From Taibaiella lutea (GTDB lineage: Bacteria > Bacteroidota > Bacteroidia > Chitinophagales > Chitinophagaceae): a stretch of DNA of 64,000 nt. Shown piece by piece: positions 47,978 to 56,600 of the stretch (position 1 is the first letter of the stretch; the number at the start of each line of letters is the position of its first letter). The stretch lies in contig NZ_VWSH01000001.1 in assembly GCF_008629695.1 (NCBI RefSeq), positions 461,990 to 525,989 on the forward strand. Direction: 5' to 3'. Position numbers and translations under genes: made by a program. Under the pieces are notes generated by a model, which was not told where the DNA came from, did not search any database, and worked only from the letters and a program-made list of their open reading frames with translations.

Positions 47978-50900
47978 TTAATCATTCAATTTTTCTACTG
48001 CTGTAACTTCTTTTCTTTTTCTGCGTGAAAGGAAGGTGTACATTACGGGAACAATAAATAATGATAATAACAATGAAAAAATAACACCACCAACGATTAC
48101 AATACCTAATGGAATACGGCTCGTACTTGCAGCGCCTAATGATAAAGCCAATGGCAATGCGCCGCCTACCATTGCAAGACTCGTCATAAGAATAGGCCTC
48201 AAACGCATTTTTGCCGCATCTACAACTGCTTCACGTCTTGATGCGCCATTATCTCTTATGTGGTTGGCATATTCAACAATCAGAATACCATTCTTTGTTA
48301 CCAGACCAATAAGCATAATCATACCGATTTGAGAAAAGATATTGAGTGTCTGCCCGAACAGAGCCAATGATATTACTGCTCCTGCAATTGCCAAAGGCAC
48401 TGTCAGCATAATGATAAAGGGATCCACAAAACTTTCGAACTGGGCTGCCAGTACAAGATAGATTAAAACCAATGCCAGAATAAAAGCGAAGGATGTTCCT
48501 GATGCACTTTCGGCATAATCTTTGGAAGAACCGGAAAGGGCTGTGGTAAAGGATTCATCAATTACTTTATCCTTTTTTAATTTATCAAAAATGCGTTGCA
48601 TTTCCTGAATGCCTTCGCCTAAAGTATGTCCCTGTGCGGTATTGGCGGAAATAGTTGCAGACTTGTAACGGTTGTAGTGATAAATCTGGGAAGGGCTGAT
48701 GTTTTCCTGGATTGTGATAATGTTATCCAATGAAATCATGGCACCATTTGAATTACGCACATAGTAATTCCGTAAGTTTTGCGGCTCATCCCTGTTGCTT
48801 CTGTTTACCTGACCGATTACCTGATATTGTTTTCCGTTCATGGTAAAGTAACCAAGGCGGCCATTACTTAATGCCAATTGCAATGTCTGAGAAACGTCGG
48901 CCACTGAAACACCTAACTGCGAAGCTTTTGCGCGATCTATGGTAATACGTAATTCTGGCTTGTTCACTTTCAAATCCACATCCACATCGGCAAGGATTTT
49001 ACTATTGTTGGCTTCATCCAAAAAGGATGGCAACGCTTTACTGAGCTTGTCAAAATTGATATTTTCCAAAACGAAAGAAACGGGCAACTTACTACCTCCG
49101 CCACGCTGTACGGCAATGGTTTGTTCCTGAATGGCAACGGATCTTCCAAAATTAAATTTGCGGAAAGCACTGTTTACCTGCTGTACAATTTCATCCTGCG
49201 AACGCTTGCGCTGATCCGGATCTACCAATCTTATATTACCGTTTGCAGAGTTAACAGCTCCGGCACCGCCATTTCCCGGAGATACGATAGTCAATACAGT
49301 AGCGCGTTCGGGAACAGAGTCCATTATGTATTGGGCAATCTGATTGGAATAATTATCCATCGCATCGTAAGAGGTACCTTCAGGCGCAGTCATGGAAAGG
49401 CGGAAACGGGAACGGTCTTCCATCGGGGCCAATTCGCTTTTCAGGTTTGAACCTATAAAGAAGATAGCAGCAAAACAGAATATAGTACCGGTTATTGCCA
49501 GCCATTTATGATCCATCACCCATTCCAATGCACTTCGGTATTTGTTTTCCATACCGGCAAAGAAGGGCTCTGTCTTAATGTAGAATTTAGATTTCTTAGT
49601 GGTATCTTTTCTTGACAGATAAACATTCAAAACGGGTGTTAAAGTCAATGATACGAAACAAGAGATGATAACAGCACCGGCTACTACGATACCAAACTCC
49701 CGGAAAAGCCTTCCTGTAAAGCCTTGCAGAAACACAATAGGCAGAAATATAACGGCAAGGGTAATAGAAGTGGCAATAACGGCAAAATAAATTTCTTCGC
49801 TTCCTTCTTTGGCAGCCCGGTGTTTCGAAATACCGGCTTCCATCTTTTTATAAATATTTTCAGCGACCACAATACCATCATCCACCACAAGACCTGTGGC
49901 CAAAACTATAGCAAGTAAAGTCAGGATATTAATGGTGAAGCCAAAAAGATACATGATGAAAAAGGCACCGATAAGACTCACGGGAATATCTATCAACGGG
50001 CGGATGGAAATCAATACATCGCGGAAGAAAAGGAAAATAACCACTACTACCAATGCGAATGCAATAAAGATGGTTTCCTGTACTTCACTGATAGATTTCT
50101 TGATTGTAACAGTGTTATCCTGTGCAATATTCAATTTTATATCGGATGGGACATCTTTTTTAATCTGTTCATACCGCTTATAGAACTCATCTGCAATGGC
50201 TACATAATTGGAGCCGGGTTGCGGGACCAAAGCGAGCGCCACCATTGTTACACCGCTTTCTTTCAGTTGTGTCTCTTCATTTTCAGGTCCTAATACGGCA
50301 CTTCCGATATCTTTTAAATGGAGATCAGTACCGTTCACATTTTTTATAATGAGGCTTTCAAAATCGTCTTCTGTTTTTAACCGGCCTAAAGTACGTACTG
50401 TAAGTTCTGTATTATAACCATACACCTTTCCGGCGGGCAATTCTATATTTTGCTTATCCAAAGCAGCCTGCACATCGCTAAAGGTGATGTTGTAAGCAGC
50501 CATTTTCATAGGGTCGAACCATAAGCGCATTGCATAACGCTTTTGTCCCCATATCTGGATACTACTTACACCGGGAATGGTCTGTAATCTTTCCTGTAAA
50601 ATATTTTCGGCATAATCGCTCAGTTCCAAAGCATTTTTGGTTTCGCTTTGTACTGTCATGGAAATAATGGGTTGTGAATTGGCATCGGCTTTTGATACTA
50701 CCGGTGGCGCATCAATATCCTGCGGAAGACTACGGACAGCTTGTGAAACTTTATCACGCACATCATTTGCAGCAGCTTCGAGGTCTTCACCCAAATCAAA
50801 TTCAACTGTAATATTACTGGTACCCTGGCTACTGGAGGAAGTAATGTTACTAATACCTGCAATACCGTTAATGGACTTCTCCAAAGGCTCGGTTATCTGT

Positions 50901-51082
50901 GATTCAATAACATCGGGGTTTGCGCCGGAGTAGCTGGTACGTACGCTTATAATAGGAGGATCGATGGACGGATAGTCACGGATGCCCAGAAACTTAAACG
51001 CAATAAAGCCAAAAATTAAAATAAATACATTTGCAACGACTGCAAAAACCGGTCTTTTAAGTGCGAAAGAAGGTAAACTCAT
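47978..51082 (-). CDS. RND-family efflux pump inner-membrane permease (AcrB-like)
   Basis: 1034 aa, full length. The start 'FALKRPVFAVVANVFILIFG' is TM1, and TM4 carries the proton-relay pair D401-D402 (ATGLVVDDGIVVAENIYKKM). Large periplasmic loops and 'YLVLAAQFESFVDPFIIMLTVPLAIAGA' and 'FSQIGMIMLIGLVTKNGILIVEYAN' complete the hydrophobe/amphiphile-efflux pattern. As a proton-driven trimer it pumps drugs or lipophilic compounds to the outer-membrane channel. The adaptor gene expected upstream is absent: 285 bp of non-coding DNA precede the start and the next gene upstream is a methyltransferase. Confidence 0.93.
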   Translation of the reverse strand: MSLPSFALKRPVFAVVANVFILIFGFIAFKFLGIRDYPSIDPPIISVRTSYSGANPDVIESQITEPLEKSINGIAGISNITSSSSQGTSNITVEFDLGEDLEAAANDVRDKVSQAVRSLPQDIDAPPVVSKADANSQPIISMTVQSETKNALELSDYAENILQERLQTIPGVSSIQIWGQKRYAMRLWFDPMKMAAYNITFSDVQAALDKQNIELPAGKVYGYNTELTVRTLGRLKTEDDFESLIIKNVNGTDLHLKDIGSAVLGPENEETQLKESGVTMVALALVPQPGSNYVAIADEFYKRYEQIKKDVPSDIKLNIAQDNTVTIKKSISEVQETIFIAFALVVVVIFLFFRDVLISIRPLIDIPVSLIGAFFIMYLFGFTINILTLLAIVLATGLVVDDGIVVAENIYKKMEAGISKHRAAKEGSEEIYFAVIATSITLAVIFLPIVFLQGFTGRLFREFGIVVAGAVIISCFVSLTLTPVLNVYLSRKDTTKKSKFYIKTEPFFAGMENKYRSALEWVMDHKWLAITGTIFCFAAIFFIGSNLKSELAPMEDRSRFRLSMTAPEGTSYDAMDNYSNQIAQYIMDSVPERATVLTIVSPGNGGAGAVNSANGNIRLVDPDQRKRSQDEIVQQVNSAFRKFNFGRSVAIQEQTIAVQRGGGSKLPVSFVLENINFDKLSKALPSFLDEANNSKILADVDVDLKVNKPELRITIDRAKASQLGVSVADVSQTLQLALSNGRLGYFTMNGKQYQVIGQVNRSNRDEPQNLRNYYVRNSNGAMISLDNIITIQENISPSQIYHYNRYKSATISANTAQGHTLGEGIQEMQRIFDKLKKDKVIDESFTTALSGSSKDYAESASGTSFAFILALVLIYLVLAAQFESFVDPFIIMLTVPLAIAGAVISLALFGQTLNIFSQIGMIMLIGLVTKNGILIVEYANHIRDNGASRREAVVDAAKMRLRPILMTSLAMVGGALPLALSLGAASTSRIPLGIVIVGGVIFSLLLSLFIVPVMYTFLSRRKRKEVTAVEKLND

Positions 51083-51238
51083 TTATTTGGTTTGGCAATT
51101 TGAATATTGGAAAACAATACTTACGTATTGAAGAAACAGCATCTTTCCATTTTAGTTTAATTGTTTCACTATATGAATTTTCCTTAGTGAAATTATCCCA
51201 ATAAAACTATCAAGGAATATTATCAATCTGTAATTATT

Positions 51239-51313
51239 ATGGATGTTAAAGAACAACTTTACAGGCATACAAATTATTACAGAAAGGCCTTAGACGAGAA
51301 TTTGGTTTTGTAG
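51239..51313 (+). CDS. Possible 24-aa small protein
   Basis: An ATG-to-TAG frame reads MDVKEQLYRHTNYYRKAL, then six more residues. The amino-acid make-up is protein-like (charged, aromatic, no low complexity) and it lies alone in the 285-bp gap between the RND pump and the methyltransferase, on the opposite strand. I see neither an exact promoter nor a strong ribosome-binding site. It could be a real microprotein, the leftover start of a lost gene, or chance. Confidence 0.25.
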   Translation: MDVKEQLYRHTNYYRKALDENLVL

Positions 51314-51367
51314 TTTAACGGGGATTTTATATTTTTTTGAATATAATTCAGGAATGCATTCTTAACC

Positions 51368-51928
51368 TTAATAAATGAATGGTATAATGCGTTTGGTACG
51401 CTTCTTATAATCCAGGTATGCATCACCGAACTGATTGATTAAAACATTTTCTTCAATCTGAATACGCCTGCTGAAGGCCATAAAAATCATTATAAAAACA
51501 ACGGCTAATGACAACCAGTTATTAAGAGAAAGCCCGAAACCGATAAAGGAAAGTAAAGAGGCAAAATAAGAAGGATGTCGTACAATTTTAAAGAAGCCGT
51601 CGGTTTTAAGTTTATGTTCTTTTCTTATGGTAACATCTACCGTAAACATGGCACCCATTGATCTGATAACAAGCAGTCGCAGTATTACGCCTGACAAAAT
51701 TATTGCGAGGCCTATATAAAAGATGACATTGTTATTGATAATGGGAAATGAAGATCGTTGCGTGATTAAAATTGCAAAGGAAGTACTTATTAAAATGGTC
51801 ATCCAGATCATCCTCAAGGAATTTCTGTCTTCATTTTGCAGGTCTTCAGCTTTGGAACGCAGTAACCTGTTTAAAAGAATTTCGGAAAGGCCCCATATAA
51901 TACAAACAATGGTAAACAAAATATTCAT
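51368..51928 (-). CDS. Isoprenylcysteine carboxyl methyltransferase (ICMT/PEMT)-family membrane protein
   Basis: 186 aa with four or five hydrophobic helices. The C-terminal half has the SAM-binding pattern of the ICMT/PEMT family: 'DGFFKIVRHPSYFASLLSFIGFGLSLNNW' (RHPxY motif, about 115-120) and 'RIQIEENVLINQFGDAYLDYKKRTKRIIPFIY' (EE-x-L, GxxYxxY motif). In bacteria these enzymes methylate lipids or small isoprenoid-like acceptors; a protein substrate is unlikely. It is 63 bp downstream of the GH3 gene on the same strand and may share its transcript. The acceptor is unknown. Confidence 0.83.
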   Translation of the reverse strand: MNILFTIVCIIWGLSEILLNRLLRSKAEDLQNEDRNSLRMIWMTILISTSFAILITQRSSFPIINNNVIFYIGLAIILSGVILRLLVIRSMGAMFTVDVTIRKEHKLKTDGFFKIVRHPSYFASLLSFIGFGLSLNNWLSLAVVFIMIFMAFSRRIQIEENVLINQFGDAYLDYKKRTKRIIPFIY

Positions 51929-51991
51929 ATCATTCAGTTTAGAGGAAACGTAAAATCTATTTCATTTACCGGGAATTTTACCGGAACTTAT

Positions 51992-53503
51992 TTACCTGAC
52001 AAAGGGCAAAATCTCTTCAATGTACTTTCGTTCATTGGACAAACGTGGTACTTTGTGTTGCCCGCCCAACTTGCCTTTGCTTTTTAGCCAACTGTTAAAG
52101 CCGCCTTTCTGCATACGATGGACAACGGGCATCCTCAACGCAATGTCTTTGTAGCGTTTGGCTTCGTAGTCGCTATTGATACTTTTCAAAGCATTATCCA
52201 TTTCCGATACAAAAACAGAGAGTTCAACAGGCAAATGTTCAAATTCAATAATCCATTCATGTGCACCATTTTCGGTACCGCTCATGTAGATTGGTGCGGC
52301 TGTATAATCGTTTACGATTGCACCTGTTAATCTGCTGGCTTCTGCTATGGCATGGTCGCTGTTATCTACAATTACTTCTTCACCAAAAGCATTGATATAA
52401 TGTTTTAACCTGCCGCTCACCTTTATGCGATAAGGTTCCAAAGAGGTAAATTGAACCGTATCGCCTACTATATAACGCCACAAACCCGCATTGGTGCTGA
52501 TGATGATGGCATAATTTTTATCCAGTTCCACATCGCGAAGGGTAAGTGTCTGCGGATTTTCTTTGCCATATTCTTCCATTGGCATGAATTCGTAAAAAAT
52601 GCCATGATTAAGGAAAAGTAACATGCCTTCTTCATCCAGATTATCCTGTGCTGCAAAAAAACCTTCAGAAGCATTATAGGTTTCCATATACTTCATGCTT
52701 GCAGCAGGAATCAATTCTTTAAACTGGTCGCGATAAGGCTTGAAACTCACGCCGCCATGAATATACAATTCAAGGTTTGGCCAGATTTTATGCAAATCGT
52801 GTTCACCCGAAATTTCAAGTATTTTTTTTATCAGTACCAAAGTCCAGGTAGGAACACCTGCGATGAATGTTATATTATCATGAAAGACGCTGTAAATCAT
52901 TGCATCCAGCTTCGCTTCCCATTCTTCCATCAAAGCCACTGCCAATTCGGGAGCGCGCATTACCTGTCCCATAAAAGGCATATTCTGCAACATAACTGCA
53001 GACAAATCTCCATAAAATGAATCTGCGCTCAGTTGGTTTACCTGATGACTGCCACCGATAGTAAGACATTTGCCATTCATCATATTGGTTTGGGGAAACT
53101 GCCGCAGATAAAGGGAGAGCACATCTTTACCCGATTTGAAATGGGTATCGTCCAGAGAACTTTTGCTAACGGGAATAAACTTGCTTTTATCGCTGGTGGT
53201 ACCACTGCTTTTTGCAAACCAGTTAATGGGGTCGCTCCATAAAATGTTTTGCTGACCTTCCAGAATTTTTTGAATAAAGGGCTTTAATGAGTCATAATCA
53301 TTTACATGTACTCTTTCTTTAAATTCCTTTATCGAATTAATATGTTCGAAACCATGTAATTTGCCAAATTCCGTAAACTGAGCAGAGCCGACGAGGTAAT
53401 TAAATACCTGTTTTTGCGTATCGATTGGATTCAACGCAAAATTATCAATTGCGCTCAGACGCAATTTCATATATCTTTTAATAGCCGGCGAAATAATGCT
53501 CAT
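51992..53503 (-). CDS. GH3-family adenylate-forming enzyme
   Basis: 503 aa from the ATG at 53503 (MSIISPAIKRYMKLRLSAID). A TTG-initiated extension to 53542 is open, but it overlaps a perfect -7 box. The protein follows the GH3 auxin-responsive family (PF03321) end to end: 'FAKSSGTTSDKSKFIPVS' (ATP/AMP loop), 'GVPTWTLVLIKKILE', 'YNASEGFFAAQ' (motif with the adenylate-contacting residues), 'GLWRYIVGDTVQFTS' and a C-terminal 'KLGGQHKVPRL'. Plant members ligate amino acids to acyl acids; the bacterial role is unknown, probably acyl-acid amido synthesis. Confidence 0.88.
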   Translation of the reverse strand: MSIISPAIKRYMKLRLSAIDNFALNPIDTQKQVFNYLVGSAQFTEFGKLHGFEHINSIKEFKERVHVNDYDSLKPFIQKILEGQQNILWSDPINWFAKSSGTTSDKSKFIPVSKSSLDDTHFKSGKDVLSLYLRQFPQTNMMNGKCLTIGGSHQVNQLSADSFYGDLSAVMLQNMPFMGQVMRAPELAVALMEEWEAKLDAMIYSVFHDNITFIAGVPTWTLVLIKKILEISGEHDLHKIWPNLELYIHGGVSFKPYRDQFKELIPAASMKYMETYNASEGFFAAQDNLDEEGMLLFLNHGIFYEFMPMEEYGKENPQTLTLRDVELDKNYAIIISTNAGLWRYIVGDTVQFTSLEPYRIKVSGRLKHYINAFGEEVIVDNSDHAIAEASRLTGAIVNDYTAAPIYMSGTENGAHEWIIEFEHLPVELSVFVSEMDNALKSINSDYEAKRYKDIALRMPVVHRMQKGGFNSWLKSKGKLGGQHKVPRLSNERKYIEEILPFVR

Positions 53504-53511
53504 GGATGGTT

Positions 53512-53519
53512 CAAAATTA
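53512..53519 (-). promoter_or_regulatory. -7 box of the GH3-family gene, near-leaderless start
   Basis: Minus strand TAATTTTG is an exact -7 box only 8 bases before the ATG at 53503, so the transcript would have a leader of a few bases at most. TTGG at 53542-53539, 19 bases upstream, is a weak -33 match. Confidence 0.55.
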
Positions 53520-53660
53520 TTCAAATTTAAACTAAAAGCCAACTGAAAGTTTTATTTTAAATTAGGTGTCGTATATTTACCCAACCCATTGAGTTTAAAA
53601 TGGGTCTAAGAAATAGCGTAATAACCGTTCCAATAAAACCACACAACAAATAATACCTGT

Positions 53661-56600
53661 ATGAAAAAAGGTCTCTACCCAAAAGCACTTTTCGTATTCA
53701 CACTACTCTCATTAAGCCTTTCAGCCTCTGCTCAAAAACCATTACGAAATCATCCTGCAACGGGAGAACATCTCATAAATGTAAAAAAAGAGGGAACGGA
53801 CTTCATTGAAAATAAGGGACAGTGGATTGAAGAAGCAAAATTCAGGGCGGATATCCCTGACGGAGTCATGTTCATCACCAATAAAGGTTTTGTATATAAC
53901 TATGCCAACCAGGAAGATTGGGCACGTGTAAACGGCCATAATGAAGAAGCCGAAAAGCATACAGATAAAAAATCTGACCTAGTTCATTTTCACGCATATA
54001 AAGTAAATTTTGATGGCGCGAATCCCAATCCGAAATATGTAAGTACTGACAAAAGGGTTACATATCAGAATTACTTTCTTGGAAACGACAAATCTAAATG
54101 GGCCGGCCATGTGGGTCTTTACGGTAAGGTTACACAACAAAACATCTATAATGGTGTAGATGTTCAGGTTTATAGCAAAAAAAATGCATTAAAGTATGAT
54201 TTTATTGTAAGCCCGGGTGCTGATGTTAATCAAATTAAACTTTCGTTTGATGGTGTAACGCCACAATTGAAACCGGACGGAAGTATTTACATTAAAACAA
54301 GTGTAAATGAAGTAACGGAACTTGCTCCTTATACTTATCAGATTATCAATGGTCAGGAAAGAGTTGTAAAAAGTAATTATAAATTAGAAAAAGGTCATTT
54401 GTCTTTTGAATTTCCTGAAGGATATGATAAAACACAAACCCTTGTAATCGATCCGATTCTTGTTTTTGCTACTTTTAGCGGTGGTACCGGAGCCGGAAAC
54501 TCAGATAATTATGGTTTTTCTACAACGTATGATGCATTCGGTAACTTATATGCAGGTGCTGAATGTTACCCTTCATCAGGCTGGCCAACTACAACAGGTG
54601 CTTTTCAGCAAAATATAGGTGGTAACAGGGATGTGGGTATTAATAAATATAATGCTGCGGGTAGTACACTTATTTATTCCACCTTTTATGGCGGGTCGTC
54701 GTTTGAAGTACCCAATGCCATGAAAGTGAATGATTTGAATGAGTTGGTAGTGGTAGGTAGCACAAACTCAAGCAACCTGCCAATGACCACAACTTCTTAT
54801 GACAATTCGCTTAGCGGCGTAAGTGATATGTTTGTTGCACATTTTAGTGCAGATGGAAGTACTTTGATTGGGGCATCTTATTTAGGCGGTTCGGCAAACG
54901 AACCATTTCAAGTTCTTTTCCCGGGTGGAAATCCTGTTGATGTATTAACAACCGGAAATGCATATAACAATCAATCTTCCCAACTAAGCCCTATGGAACT
55001 CACTTTTGATCCTGCAGGGAATATCTGGGTGGTTGGTAACACCAATTCTACAGATATTGATATAGTAGGTGCAAGTTCCCGGAATACATACACTATAAAA
55101 AAATGGGTTTGCCATAACAGTACTTACATCTTTGGCACACAAGTTTTGACAACGAGCGGTACTTATACACAAACTTTTGCCACGTTAAGTGGATGTGACA
55201 GTGTTGTAAAACTGATTTTAACAGTGGGGGAACCAATAGTCGACACCGTCTTTAAAAATATTTGTCCTGGAACTACTTATCAATTCGGACCGCAAAGTCT
55301 GAGTGCAAGCGGTGTTTATACACATACTTTCACATCTTTAGCGGGATGCGACAGTACAGTTGTCCTTCATCTTGGTATAAAACCATATATCACTCAGGCT
55401 GTTTCAAAAGCTATATGCCCAGGCACAGGCTATCAATTCGGACCGGCATTTCTTACTGCTCCGGGTGTATATGTTGATACTTTCCCTACCCTTGGATGTG
55501 ATAGTATTGCTACACTTACCCTTTCCATAAAACCTTATAAAATCAATAACATAAGTCAGGATATTTGTGCAGGTAAAAGTTATACGTTCGGAACCATTGT
55601 TTTGCACAACGCAGGAACTTATATCGATACATTCTCTTCTACAGGTTGCGACAGTATCGTCACATTGAATCTGACTGTTAGCCCTTATGTAAGAGATACA
55701 GTTCAGGCTACATTCTGCACAGGCACAACTTATAAATTCGACAATCAATCAATAACTACTCCGGGCACATACATAGATACAATGGCTTCATTGTCAGGTT
55801 GTGACAGGATTATTGTATTGCAGTTATCAAACGGCACCGTAAATAAATACAAATATTATCCGACTATCTGTCAGGGTGGTTCTTATGCTTTCGGTTCACA
55901 AACGTTAACTACTCCCGGCGATTATACGCATACGTTTACAACGAGCGGGTGTGATAGTATGGTAACAATTCATCTTGAATACAGACCTAATATTACCAAT
56001 AGCGTAACAGCTTATATATGTCCCGGCGGAAGTTATCAGTTTGGTTCACAAACACTTACTACTTCAGGTACTTATACACATGCATTCCCTACTTCAGGAT
56101 GTGACAGCGTAGTTACACTTACGTTGAATGAAAGCGTACCTTATAATGATACTATTGACGTAAGTATTTGTCAGGGTACAGGTTATCCTTTCGGACCTAC
56201 TACTTTAATTACTGCCGGTACTTATACGCATACATTTGCGTCAAGCCTTGGTTGTGACAGTACTGTTACTGTTCATTTAGACTTCCTGCCGTATATTACC
56301 ACTTTCATTACCGATAGTATATGCAATGGCGCTACTTATGTTTTTGGCACGCAGATGCTGACTACATCCGGTACCTATTTAAATGTTTATCCTACTGCAG
56401 GTTGTGATAGTGTAATAACACTAAGCTTATATATTAAACCTGTTGACACATTTACTTTTACAGAAAACTATTGTGCGGGAAGTAACTATTATTTCGGAGA
56501 TACAGTCATTACTACTCCGGGCACTTATTTCCGGACATTTGACGCAGCATCAGGTTGCGATAGTATAGTCAGATTGATATTAACGGGCCCCTGGACCAAT

